A DNA stretch of 64,000 bases from assembly GCF_036324505.1 (NCBI RefSeq), contig NC_086366.1:10471927-10535926 (forward strand), read 5' to 3'. This DNA comes from Eleginops maclovinus. Taxonomy: Eukaryota > Chordata > Actinopteri > Perciformes > Eleginopidae. Below are positions 40,434 through 52,954 of this stretch, piece after piece; within the stretch, counting starts at the first letter, position 1, and every line of letters begins with the position of its first letter. The notes beneath the pieces were generated by a model. That model had not been told where the DNA came from. It made no database searches and saw nothing but the letters and a program-made list of their open reading frames with translations. The translations under genes and the position numbers were made by a program.

Positions 40434-43400
40434 ATGGGGCACAGTGTGGCTGTATTAATAAATGCCAATCATAGCAGCTTTTTCTGGCATTTGAGCTCAA
40501 GTGGTATACTCAGTACATGTTTATACTTTTGGTTTGAAAAATGTAATCATTACTTAGTGTATTAAAGTTGTAGGTCTGCTTAAGCCAGGACATGTTATTG
40601 AAACAGACAGTGAAAGGAATGAATCAGATTCTGCTACTAAAATACATCCGGCAAATAAACATGTTGTGGTTGTGTTGCTTTGATAACAGCTTGCCTGTGG
40701 TGCTGACTTCAGGGTCGCTGCATCCTGTTTTTTTTTTCACTTGTTCTTGGAAATTATAGAAGCTGAAGCACAGTGCCTTCAGGCAAGGCACTTACCCAAA
40801 GCAAGTTGCACAGTGGGTTGCCTCAGGGTACCATGTTTTTTCTTGTGCTCACATTAGGTGTGAATACTTGTGATAGCATCGATGTGAAGTTTACAGGAAG
40901 CACAATGTGCAAAACCATGACAATGAAAACGAACGGAGCCCTGAGTCTTTAACCGCAAAAATGAGGCCGTAAAAATCCCGGGAAACTTTTACAGTTCCCA
41001 AGTTTTTGGTGTGGATTTTTCCAGCTTGAGAAAACAGAGGAGATCATATAGAAAACAGTTCCTGACTTGATAAATATTTGTTAGACTTTTTATTTTACGT
41101 TGAATTGGAGGTATCATACAATGAAGGATATATTTATAATATAATTGGTACCTAAAGTATTAGGATAGGACAGACTCATGTTATGAATTTGGTTGTTCCT
41201 AGTCATTGTCTCAGTAATGGATCTTCCAACCTTCATAAATAGATGTATTTATTTAATACAGCAATTCTATGATTGTTATCACCGCAAGCAGAACATCTGT
41301 ATCAACTTTGTGAGAAAATCCAGTGAGGTGTTTCGCAACAATTACCTCACATCAGTATATTAGTGCAACTGGAGATTAAGTTTATACTTTATGGGGAACA
41401 AACAGAGACAGAGAAAAAAATCTGTATGGGACGGCCTGTGTAGGGGACAAAAATATACCTCTGTCTCAGCCCATTCGCTCTTAAAGATGAGATTGTCTTG
41501 ATCACTTTAATAATTGTGTGACATATAAATTGTTGGAAATGGGTGAAAAATAGCCATCACATTTTCCAATGGCAAAAGTGATGTCTCAAATGCTGTGATT
41601 TGTTAAACCAGCAGTCTAAAACATGTAAACATGCAGTTTACTATCACAAACACAGTAAATTGCTCACAAGTTGGAAATTTGGCTATTTTCCCATCAATGC
41701 TTGTCATTTTCTTTCATATGGATATTTCATATGGTTATTTGTTTCAGTTCTACATGCATATAATTGCTTTCCTTTAAATATAACATACATCATCTCTTCT
41801 CCTGACACCAGTGGAAAACATAGCGATGTGATATCTCTGCAACAAGATCATATGACAAGTTTATGTCACTAGGTTCTCTCTATGTTTGTAGCAGGAATAT
41901 AATTAAACCTAATTCCAGTAAAAACACGTCACAGACTTAATAACTGGTAATCATTCGCATGGATTTGGCATGGTCACTGTGATTTTAGTAAATAATTCTT
42001 TCTGCTGGCACTGTCTGTGTTTGGTTTGTCCTTCTGGGAACACAATAATGGAACACTGGTCAAAGACACACAGGCTGGGCAGAGAGGAGGGGAAGAGAGA
42101 TTTAAACTTGTTTACTGGACAAAGTTAAGTGCAAGGTATTATCTTCCAGAGTAAACCGTCACAAGCTCTCAGCCTGCCATCCCGATAATGCCAGCCAAAT
42201 GTCTCCTTTTAAAGTGTGTAATTTAATGCAAATGGGCCTAAATAAATCTGCCTGCTCTGGTCTGAGTAGGATTTAGAGAATTACTCTTATACTCTGTCTT
42301 AATTCTGATCTATAACGACCAGAGCTACGTTGAAAAAGGATAATGTGTATTTCCCCAAGATTGTCAGAGATGGATTGGAGAATCAGTCAGTGAAGACATG
42401 TCTTTTCTTTTTGTCCTGTCCTAATGCGTTAGTGATTCTAACCACAGCTGCATTCCCTTCTGCACCACAAACCCACGACAACAGCCGCCACAGGGCACAG
42501 GCTAACTACTGTTTGTCACGCTGTCAGGCTTTAGGTATCATGACAACAGCTGTGTATCAATCTGCTAGGGCTCCTCGCAGCAGGTTATATCTGGAAAAAA
42601 CATGTTTTTCTATCACCATCCAAAGGAACCAATAGCAATTACCATTGAAGAGCTGTCTGGAGAGCAACACAAGTTGAAAATATTTGTGCTTCCTCAAGTT
42701 ATTTGTGCATTATCCACAATCCCCTTTTGCTCTAATGATGAAGTGGCGTGAAGGGACAGAAATAACAGGGATGAAAATAGACGAGACATGGACTTTTATT
42801 GGTATGTTTTGTGTAAGAACCACTTGAATGACTATAGGTCAAGTTTGTTAACCGTGCTGTTTTTTGGCAGATCTTTGAACATTTATTTATTTGTTCAGTG
42901 ATTAATTTACATCTGGTGTTGTGCTAATCGATGGCAAACAGAATCACTTCTCTAATATTTAGAGATTTGTTTAAGGTATTAAGAGTAGGGTGGTCGTAAG
43001 TATGAAACATAGTGGTTTAGACTAAAAAAAAGTAACACAGAGATTGATGCAAACACACAGGTTGTTGAAAATCTAGTCTTAAAACGTCCCTTTGTCCTAT
43101 AGGTTTAGGATGCTTGGCATGTCCTCTGTTGGAATCGACTCTTCCCTCATTTCTGATAAGATCTTTACTCTTTACCGTCTAATAAAGACGTAGAATATTA
43201 CCCTGAGTACCAGCCAAAATGGAATTTTGTTTTCTTCTTATATTCATTCATCATGGCAAACAACAAACGGGCTGTTTTTATGAAGCCGCAGATCCAATTG
43301 AGATTTTGATTTGTCTTGTTCAGCTGTAGTTATCTATATAAAATCTCTATATGCTGTTATTGCTCTTATATTGCATCAAAATTAGCTGGGATGGCTCATT
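40434..43400. other. Intergenic or intronic AT-rich DNA
   Basis: No gene recognised. A short stretch near 40780-40830 (ggcaaggcacttacccaaag) resembles a SINE body fragment. The longest open frame (42330-42635) has no family resemblance. Confidence 0.5.
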
Positions 43401-43444
43401 GAATTGCCTTGTGTTGAAAGGTGCTATATAAATAAACTTGCCTT
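43401..43444 (+). mobile_element. Retroposon 3' tail relic
   Basis: gttgaaaggtgctatataaa followed by taaacttgcctt is the conserved 3' end shared by many fish LINEs and their SINE partners. The rest of the element is not recognisable upstream. Confidence 0.5.
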
Positions 43445-44437
43445 AGGATGCTAGTTAGCTCTGTAGGTAAATGACACCCTGAATCTTTATCCAACCAACA
43501 AATTGTGGATTGCTTTCCTCGCTGGAAAAAATGCTGTTTATACGAGCACCCCCAGACCAGTATGAACTCCTGAACCAATTTGACACGTGGGTGGAGATTC
43601 AGAAGTCTGGAACGAGGCTAACAGAATTACCTCTCTGCGCAATTAAATTAATTCAGCAGGGCGGATATTACCAAAACAAACCGACCCCAATCTCCCCATC
43701 ACCATACCCAGTCACCAGCTAACCTGAACACATAGTCAGGCGGAAAGAAGTGAAAGAAAAAGGCTGCATTGCTCTACGCCCTACTGTCCCTTCTCTGACT
43801 TGTTTCATCAGAGCTGCATTCACTTCCCCTCTGTGTCTCACCAACCAGCCTGAAGTGCCGTCTTATGAAATCCTAAAATTCCAAATCCTTACAGTGACGA
43901 GCATAAACACGTTCTGTCTACAAGTCACAACGAATGATTACCAGCAGAGTGCTCGGGATCATCATCGGAAGCCAATTGTGTGTGATTCATGTCACTATCA
44001 AAACTGTCTGTCCTATCACAACGGACTGTGTTTTGTGGTTCTGCCAGATCGGAATTTTCTACTCGATTAATGTGCATAGCCTTCTGTCCAGTCATGTAAC
44101 AAAGTCCATATTTGTACTTAAAACATCTGCACTGCTTCTGTGGATATCAAAGCATCAGTAGAAACGCATCATTTTTCAGGAAAATCCAAATGTTTGTGCT
44201 GCTTGGTATGTGACAGATAGTCTGGGCTCTCTCTTGTTTATTACAACCCTTGCTGATGTCATTTGGGTCTCACGCAATTGTTTTATAGCCCTCGTGTGTG
44301 TCTGTTGAACACCAGCCTTTCCCATCATCCATGTGTGTATTTCTGGTGCAGTTGATCGGTTTAAATGTCTCATTGCCACAGTGACTGGGGATAGATGTAG
44401 TATTAGCCTGCACCATATTAGTTAGATAAATAAAAAA

Positions 44438-45180
44438 TTAAAGCTGCGAGCAGCGATGAGCGGGTCTTCGACGCTCCGTGCAGGACCGCTGTTGTCTGCA
44501 CGTCGCCGCGTCACAAAGGTGTCTCGAGGACTCGGCCGTTAGCAAACGTGGGAACTTTCAAGCCGATCGGAGAATGTACTTGGCAGTTACAGCTGTAACA
44601 TAAACATGATGAGTGATCTATCGCTATGGTGACCGCTCATGATGACACCCCATAACAGGCCTAGGTGTCTTGAGGTCTGCATCTCTATCAAACATATGAA
44701 GTTTGGAGAATGTTCACTGGAGTTACGAGAAACTGTGTTTCATGACGAGCTTTGGCTTGCCATGGAAAGGGCATATGATGACACCCCATAATAGGCCTAG
44801 GTGTCTTGAGGTCTGCATCTTTATCAAACATATGAAGTCTGGGGCTGTTTACAGAATGTTCGCTGGAGTTGTAAGAAAAACCTTGTTTCATGGCATTGTG
44901 TTGCCATGGCAACAACATATGGTGAGGCCCCAGGCCTAGGTGTCTTGAGGCTTGCATCGTTATGAAACATATTAAGTTTGGGGGTATTTGGACAATGTTC
45001 GGTAGAGTTATGAGAAAACCATGTTTCATGTAATCAGCTTACTCGCAGTTCCTCACTGCGTCAGCATGTTTTTTCCTGCTGGGAGTTGAGCGTGGATTAA
45101 TCAGTGTGTTCTGACTCCTGTCAGTGACTGCAAAAAGTAAGTTTCCCCCTGGTGGTGTTTTTGAGTTATTGCAGCTTTAA
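44438..45180. mobile_element. TTAA-ended palindromic-terminus element (MITE), 743 bp
   Basis: It begins TTAAAGCTGC and ends GCAGCTTTAA, a perfect ten-base inverted repeat that includes the TTAA target. The opening aagctgcgagcagcgatgag is a sequence I associate with a repeat abundant in fish. TTAA ends suggest piggyBac-type mobilisation, but the usual CCC start is absent. No coding capacity. Three internal tandem units are listed separately. Confidence 0.7.
44657..45030 (+). repeat. Three tandem units of about 137 bp inside the TTAA element
   Basis: The motif aggcctaggtgtcttgagg recurs at 44657, 44793 and 44932 (spacing 136 and 139). Each is followed by a variant of tctgcatc..tatcaaacatatgaag and then gtttcatg. 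Copies differ by point changes and short indels, so the array is not recent. Confidence 0.85.
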
Positions 45181-45983
45181 TTACCAGGACCTTCAGTGTT
45201 CATGCAAAGAGAGTGCTCCACCACAGAGAGTTGGTTGTCTGAGCCTTGGAGTGGAACTAACAGTGAGTAGAGATGCACTTGGTTTATTTTAGTTGTTTTA
45301 TGGCACTGTGATCTTTAAGGTGATGTTGAGGCATTTATTTTAAGTTACGAAAACCGTGCTAACTATGCTAATGCTAATCGCGACGCTAACAGTTAGCAAG
45401 AGGCTAGTTAAGTTGCTATGGCTAATTTAGTTCATTGTTGAGCTTCATTTGTGGTGAATGAGTGTATTTCATGTATCTGTACTGTAATATGTGTGTTCAT
45501 CTGTGTTGCAGTTTTACCAAAAAACATAACTGAGAAGATTCAGTAAATCAACCTCAACCAAAGCTACTGGGTCTCTTTTTATTGGTTCGCAAGCTGTCAG
45601 CCAGGACAGAATAGTGTTTGACACACTTTCAGTTGACTCGTGTTACCTTAGCCAAGGTTCAAAAGTGTGGATAGTACCAAATCCACACACTGATTAATCA
45701 TTAAGAATGTATTCTTATTTACGAGCCTGCTTGGGTTATGTTGAGTTGTGAATCTTCAATTTCTGCTGAGTGGCTGTCACATTCTTGTGATTGTGGTTTA
45801 AATATAATCTTGCGTCACTAAAGCTCTGCCTGAGGCCAGAGAGTTTGCAGCAGAGTGCGGGAATGAGGGAGTGAAGGAGTGTCGGTGACAGTAACAGTAA
45901 CATTACCCCCATAGGCTGGACTGTTGGTGTGTAACGCTAAGGGATGTCTGATTTGGTGTCTGTTTTTAACATTTGCATCACAG

Positions 45984-46056
45984 GGGGAATTAGCTCAAAT
46001 GGTAGAGCGCTCGCTTAGCATGCGAGAGGTAGCGGGATCGATGCCCGCATTCTCCA
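45984..46056 (+). tRNA. tRNA-Ala (anticodon AGC)
   Basis: A 73-nt cloverleaf: acceptor GGGGAAT pairing with ATTCTCC (with one G-U), D-arm GCTC..GAGC, anticodon stem CTCGC/GCGAG with loop TTAGCAT (anticodon 46017-46019), and T-arm GCGGG/CCCGC with loop ATCGATG. A box tagctcaaatgg (45991-46002) and B box GGATCGATGCC (46035-46045) are intact. No CCA is encoded, as expected in eukaryotes. A T4 terminator is not found within about 90 bases downstream; only TTT runs occur, so 3' end formation may be inefficient. The sequence is nearly that of mammalian tRNA-Ala(AGC), so it looks functional. Confidence 0.95.
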
Positions 46057-49000
46057 AGAAGACTTATGTCTTTGAAGCGTAAAAGGATTTATACAGATGA
46101 TCAGATGCACTGTACATTCAGAGTGAAAGAGCAGTGTTGTCTTTGCCCATGATATCAAATGATTGCTGTTGCCAGGCAGGGTAGGAAACCTTTAATCTGC
46201 TCATTGTTTCCTTTACATTCATGAGAGCATTTACAGATTCTTTCTCAGACATGTATTAGTAGTAGAGCTCCACCTACAGAACTCCTCCTTATTTATCATA
46301 ATGTATACATTGAATTTATGTTTAATGAATAATACTGCATCATTTAAAGCACAGCATCAGAAGTGATTTTCTTATCAAGGTAAGTGTAACAGCGTTCAGA
46401 AATCTTGGCACAGAAGCAGAACAGTTTTCAGGAATATCTAATCTGAGCAGTGAAACTGAGTCATGGGAAAACGTGTAAGACTCCCTCACACCCATAAAGA
46501 CATGGATCAAATGGTTTTCTGCAAAAAGTTTGGTAAGCAATGTCTGAATTACTTTTAGTGTCACAATGCTCTCAACATGTGGCTTAAAATGATTTCATTA
46601 CACACAACTAACATGTTCATTTTAGGAGAATCTTGTCCAAAAATAATCTACGCCTGTTCTCCAAAACCTCTGTGTCATTCAACATTCATCAAGCTTTGAT
46701 TTATTTTCAGAATACCACATCAACTCAATGAATTTAGTGAAATGAATAGTTATGATTTCCAACAAATCTTTTCCCTGTAGGTTTGTCCGCCTGGCTGTCC
46801 TTTTAATGTGTTTATCTATTATGCCGCTATTAAATGAATGTAAATGCCGATTAGGAAATGGATATGGCCTGGAGGGAAGCTGCAAGCAAACACTTCACAT
46901 AGAAGCCATCACACACACACGCACACTCGCGCGCACTCACACAGTGCAGATAACACCTGAGGCACACCTGAGGTTACTGCTTGCGCTCTGGAGAGGTTGG
47001 AAACTGAAAACATGACCACATAAAACACATACTTAGTCATAAAAGCTACACAAAACGTTGCTGCTATGTAGTGCCAAAGGTGAATTCTGGGGTGTATCTG
47101 TTTGGTTTTCCAGTGAATTTATTTTTTTAACCCCAGTATGGATCTGTTCGGCATGTCAGCTGCACTCATTTAAGTCTTTTTTATTAGACTGTATTTTAAA
47201 CAGAGTTTCTTATTCGACTGCACCACATTTAGTTGCTTCTTTGATGCATATTGAATTCACAAGTACGGAGGCCCGACGGGACGTTTGGGGATTATAAAGC
47301 TCACCCATGGCACTGGAAACATTTTATTGGCTTATTTTAACAATGTGATCATATGATCCCTTCCCATATTATTGCAGATTTACTGCGAAAAAAACATACA
47401 ATTATATAAAGCAGACTAACTCTGCGAGTGACCGTTGCCCAGTTTAATAATCCCCGACCGTCAACAAGCGCTCAGGTCCCAGCTGTGTGCATCCCTTTGT
47501 ACTCTCCCTGTTGCCATAGTTTTGAGCTTCCTTACAGAGTTTTGTTTATGCAGTTCTTTTGGTAAACTCTCGTCAAGTTGGTGAATGTTTTTCTAAATGT
47601 TGCAGATGTGTTGTCAAGTTGTTGTAGGTGTTTCTTATTTGCATGTGTTTTGGCACATTTGTGTTCACCATCATTTTTGAAACAGCACTTCCTAATGGAA
47701 GTGTTTTGGGCCGCTGTAGTTCGTCTGCAGAGGTCGGCCACTGTAAGGTATATCAGTAAGACGTTTTCATTCTTACGTAACGTTTCTCCATAATTAATAT
47801 CTCCCTCCAGTCATTTACGATCTCCACAGAAACAGTCCTGGTGAGGTGCAGATATCATTATTAGAGCTGCTTGTGTTTGATCTGACAGTTATTCCTGCTT
47901 TGATCTCTTGATCAATCTTTTTGCTTGCTAGGGCTTGCAGGATCCAAAACGTGTGTGCCTTTCTTGTATTGTCGGTAACTTGCACCTATAACTAAGCGAA
48001 GGAGACCTGTAGTGACCTTTTCCATGGTACAGTGAATCAAGCAGAGAACTACAGAGTGACATAACGTCACATGCAGGAGGGGAAGCTACAGTGAGGATTG
48101 CCAGTGAGTGTTCACCTCACCTCATCCCTGCAGCTACAACATGCGTCTTTGACAGTGTGATTGATGGTTAATTCCTTTCTAAAGTGCAGTGTTTTCATAA
48201 AGTTGAATGATTTGAGTGACTTTCGTGATGTTGCTGGGCTTTAAGATAGCAACACATTTTGTCTCAAGGCCTTTCTTTAGACAGGCTAACCAACCAATCC
48301 AAAACTCTGAATTTCATCCGAAATGAGTCATCAGAAGATGAAGCCGCTCACTTTCACCACCTTTTGTTATTCCACTGTGCCTGCTCATTGCTGCAGTGTA
48401 GTGAATCTTTTATGTTCTGCTCCCTCTCGCTCGCCTCTCCTTCAATCACTATAAAATAATGCGTCAGACTGTTCATGCACCCACACACAGAATTAACTAA
48501 AAAAACAAACTGACGTTTTTGGGGGAAAACACAAAGATGTTTTTGATGTGACGTACTGTGACTCACAGTCCAACCAGGCTACAGAATAGGAAGTGGCTTA
48601 AGCCAATCACTGTTTCGCCCCCGTGCTGCCAAGCAGTGAATTGATGTTATTGATGTTGGTTGGGGGCAGTAGCAGGTTGTTTATTAATCCTGCAGCCTGT
48701 TCAGACGGTGTGTGTTGTGAGTGGGAGAGCAGACAGTCTGCTGCGGTTTCATTTCAAAACATGGAGCTGTCGAGCTTCCACTTGTTATAAAATGATAACA
48801 GGATTACATTATCATAATATAATGACCTGGCTGGCCGGGCAATTCTGTATTTTTGGTGTGGTCTTTCTAGCGATTTAGCCAGTGCTACTACTATAGTGAG
48901 CAACCTGTAACAGTGTGAAATAAAAGAAAGTAATGAAGTATCTAAGGTCAGTGAGGAGGGACCGTCACATTATGTTATTTATTTTTTGTGCAAATTAATT

Positions 49001-49450
49001 ACAGGATAACAGCTGTTATTTTCCACAATTAGTTTTTACTTTGAAAACATACATTACTTTTTATACTACTTTAGATTATTTTCTGAGTTGATTGCTACTT
49101 TGTATTTACTTGTACTTAAGTACAATAATGATTTTAAGACCCGTGTTGACAGGGTTCAAGATGATGTTGATGACATAAACCAAACAAATATTGATCCCCT
49201 GTGCCCTCTGCTGGACAGTTTGTTTCCTTGTTTACTAATATTAAAATACAGAAGAGAAGAGTTTATTGTCAGGGTTTCCAGGAATGAGGATAGATAAGGG
49301 GGCGTTCACAGGAACAATGTTTATCTGTATTTTCATTGACAATAAACAAATGGAAATAACAAAGTGTCCTTCCAGTGTAATTACATGTGGCTGGGTAAAT
49401 ATGCTACATTAACTAATGCAACTAACACTTTCCTCATGTCTCTCCTGCAG
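46057..49450. other. Region upstream of p2ry6
   Basis: No protein gene recognised. It may contain further 5'UTR exons of p2ry6. The segment 49041-49145 (cttgtacttaagtacaat) resembles a worn piece of the hAT-like repeat at 39953. Confidence 0.45.
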
Positions 49451-49459
49451 GATGTGAAG

Positions 49460-50710
49460 ATGCCACATCCCGTCTACTCCTTCCCGACGGAAGCGCTCAT
49501 CTCCCAAACCTTCCCGACGGATGTGTTCTCCACCAGTGAATGGCCATACTCAGGGGGCGACTCACTCCCCAGCCTGAGCAACCTGAGCAGTGCCAGCATC
49601 CCCGGCTGCACCTATAAGGAGGACTTCAAACGCATCCTACTCCCCACTGTGTACTCCTTAGTCTTCGTGCTGGGACTTCCTCTCAATGCTGCTGTCATAC
49701 TGAAGATATGGAAGACGCGTTCCAATCTGTCCAAAAACAACATCTACATGCTCAACTTGGCCTTAGCCGACTTCCTGTATGTGATGTCACTTCCCTTGCT
49801 CATCTACAACTACGCCAGTGCTGACTACTGGCCCTTTGGGGAGTTTGCGTGTAAAATGGTCAGGTTTCAGTTCTACAGGTGAGACACTTGACTGGATTTG
49901 AGTGACTTTCTCTGTTTACAGTTTTGTCTTCATATTTTCTTCACTTTCAATTAAAATGAGAACAACTTTAAAAGAAAAGTGCAGCTTAAAAAAGGATTTG
50001 ACCTAACTTTGTTTCCCCCCCTATTTTCTTTTTCTAGTAATTTGCATGGCAGTATCCTCTTCCTCACCTGCATCAGTGTGCAGCGCTATGTGGGCATCTG
50101 CCATCCAATGGCGATGTGGCAAAAGCAGGGCGGCCGCAGGCTGGCGTGGTGTATCTGCGGAGGGGTGTGGCTGGTGATTGCCTTCCTGTGCGCACCGACT
50201 TTTCACTTCGCCAAAACTGGGATCCAGCGGAACCGCACAGTGTGTTATGATTTGAGTACGCCAACGTCCTCAGTGGCTTACTATCCGTACGGCATGGCTC
50301 TGACCTGCCTCGGCTTCGTGTTGCCTTTCATGGGTGTGATGGTGTGCTACTTTCGCATGGCCCAGGTCCTCTGCCGCCCGGTGTCCTACCAAGGGGTCTC
50401 CAGGGCGACAGGGGAGAAACGGGACAAGGCGGTGAAGATGATCATTGTAGTGGCGACAGTGTTCTGCATCAGCTTCCTGCCGTTCCACCTCACGAAGACC
50501 ATGTACCTTGTGGTGCGTACTCTGCCCGCCGCGCCCTGCGAGACTAGAAACTTGTTCTCGATCATCTATAAAAGCACCCGGCCATTTGCTAGCATGAACA
50601 GCTTTCTGGACCCTATTCTGTTTTACTTCACTCAGCCTCGCTATCGCCAGAGCACCAGAAGGTTTGTGCACAAAGTCACCACCCTCAGGGACAAGGGCAC
50701 CAGCGTGTAA
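49460..50710 (+). CDS. p2ry6: P2Y purinoceptor 6 (UDP receptor), two coding exons
   Basis: Exons 49460-49878 and 50038-50710 join (AG|T, Ser) to give 363 residues. Class A GPCR features are visible: TM2 LNLALADFLY with Asp104, Cys131 in ECL1, QRYVGICHP in place of DRY, the ECL2 motif GIQRNRTVCYDL (N-glycosylation site and partner Cys), TM6 FHLTKTMYL with the P2Y-type HxxK pattern, and TM7 DPILFYFTQ as the NPxxY equivalent. Long stretches match P2RY6 (SLPLLIYNYA, NLHGSILFLTCIS, YKSTRPFASMNS) better than P2RY2 or P2RY4. The receptor couples uridine nucleotides, mainly UDP, to Gq at the cell surface. The start follows an acceptor (ctcctgcag, 49450) and lies just after an ATGTGA minimal upstream ORF. 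The ATG at 49364 is intronic. The N-terminus is about 25 residues longer than in mammals and Ser-rich. An adjacent neighbour is arhgef17, as in human. Confidence 0.93.
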
Positions 50711-52498
50711 GACAGCGGTAAAGCCTTCCTGCTTTGCTCCAGTGGTGAATCCTGTGAGGACGCTAAGTGGTACATGTATTGGTTGCTGAGTTTCCTTGTG
50801 CATTTTCTGAAGCAAGACCTTATGTGATATAAATACTACTCACTGCAACAAAGAAACATACCATCCTTAGAGGGACAAAAAGATTTTGAAGTACTGGTAT
50901 ATCTGACCTCTGAAGGCAGTAATCTGGTTGAATGAGTAAGAAACAAACTGAGAAATTAACCAGTAACACCACAGTGTATTTTTAGTGAGGACGAGCTTTG
51001 GCACTTATTACTAATATCCCAAATGATGTCTTCAGTTAATTCTGATTGTGGCAGAGGAGTGCTGTCAGCTGAACACGGCACGCACATTCTGCATGATCAT
51101 TATCTGTGAAATGTTTGCTTTCTTTCTTTATGTTGTTTTGTAATACTATTTTTGTTACACACTGTGAACTGCAGTATAAAATAGAACAATATAGCTCTTA
51201 CATGAAGCGATAACAAGAGGTGTCTTCCACTTAAGCAGGCCTCCGCAGTTTGAAAAGAACTAAAAGTGAAAGATGAGTTCGAAAAATGTCCGATTGTTTT
51301 GGGATAAAATCCATTAAGGGGCAAAGCCATGTAACATGCTCAAAGCATATGTTCATATATGACTGCATGGTAGGATTGCATGAAGCACTTGTGAGGATTG
51401 GTGCCTTTTAGTGTGGCGAATTACACTTCCTAATGAAGGTTTCTCTGTGCTGGCCCTTAAAGTTGCAAGACTTCATTTTTCATGTTTTCACCACTGGATG
51501 GTGTGTGTACCACAGCTGTAATCACACTGCAGTTACCGTAAAGGCCGGCTCTGTTCCTTCTAAAAATGGTAAGGTCCTTAACATGTTTTCCAGTAAGGAT
51601 ACATTCCGAGCTATTACATCCAGAGATAAACTGATGCCAACAAAACTTTAATATCCAGCTCATACCACAGACCAACAGGCCACAGTGTTCTCCAAAGGTG
51701 CTTAAAATTCTCCATCGTGTCAATGTTAAAACATTTAAGAGTCGTTATCAGATGCTTAGAGAGAAAGAAAAAATCAGCTGTTAGACTTAAGGGCAGGGTC
51801 TAAACTAAGGCTCAACCCTGCAGATTTCATCTTCCTGTGGTTGTGTGAAACCTTCCCATGAAATTAATATTTCTGTTTCAAGAAATCGCTTCTGCAGATA
51901 GAAGTTTTGTGTTATAAAAGGAATATAGAGATTTATCAAAAGGAACTGTGCTCTCAAAGAGGTAGAGCGCATGTGAATGGTTAGTGCCTGATTTGACTTG
52001 GATTGTACCAAGTTACTGAGATAAGAGCGTTCATGAAATGAACATGGATGCAGATTTTGTCTTTGGTTGTAACTGCATTTTGTTGTAGCTTAATGTTGAA
52101 TTAATTGAATTCAAAGTGTATTGTTTTATCTTGCACTTGTTTTTCTGATTACTTTTGCAGGACTATTTTAATCCAAAACTTGCACCAAACTCTCTCAGGC
52201 TGAGGTCGGAAGCTCATCTGGCCCTTTTTGATTTGACAATTTGATTTTTAAGTTAAATGAAATTGCCTAAAAACTCCTGAAAGTGCCAACAACTTATGAA
52301 CTGTAAAATACATTATTCTGGCAGCTTTACTTCTTAAACACTGCAGCAATTGTTTAAGTTTTGCACCCATAGGGGGAAGAATTATTGTGTATATTGTTTA
52401 TTGTGAACATTTGTCGCAAATATGAGATCTACCTAAATAAGAACTTCCTAATTATGTGCGTATGTGTGTATATTTTGGATGTCTGATGTTTTCAGCAT

Positions 52499-52710
<212 letters not shown>

Positions 52711-52948
52711 AGAAAAAAAAGAGGTCTTTGCACTGTGCCAAAATATTTGTGTCAGTCAGTATTATTTAGAAGAGATTTTTTTCTTTTTTTAATACTATAC
52801 CACAGTATCAGAAATAGATTTTTATTTTTGTTACATTGATGTAAAGATGCTGAGGAACAAGTAACAATTGTGTTGTTTATGTCTATTAGTATCTTAATAC
52901 CATGCATCCCCATTGAGTTGCTTGTGCAAATGGATGTTGTCATAATGG

Positions 52949-52954
52949 AATAAA
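52949..52954 (+). terminator. Candidate poly(A) signal downstream of p2ry6
   Basis: AATAAA in a plus-strand context (aatggaataaaaaaaagtcc). It is the first canonical signal found after the stop, 2.2 kb away. Assignment to p2ry6 is inferred. Confidence 0.3.

Noticed and set aside
40780..40830. SINE-like fragment (ggcaaggcacttacccaaag)
   Set aside because: Shared motif too short to delimit a copy.
42330..42635. 101-codon plus-strand frame
   Set aside because: No family resemblance, no supporting splice or promoter context.
45181..45700. Possible solo LTR or further repeat after the TTAA element (attggttcgcaagctgtcag and nearby)
   Set aside because: The sequence felt familiar as a fish repeat but no terminal repeats or target duplications could be identified.
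49041..49145. Fragment resembling the hAT-like repeat at 39953
   Set aside because: Only a short shared motif (acttgtacttaagtacaat); too worn to bound as an element.
50270..50815. 181-codon minus-strand frame over p2ry6
   Set aside because: It is an antisense shadow of the receptor exon.
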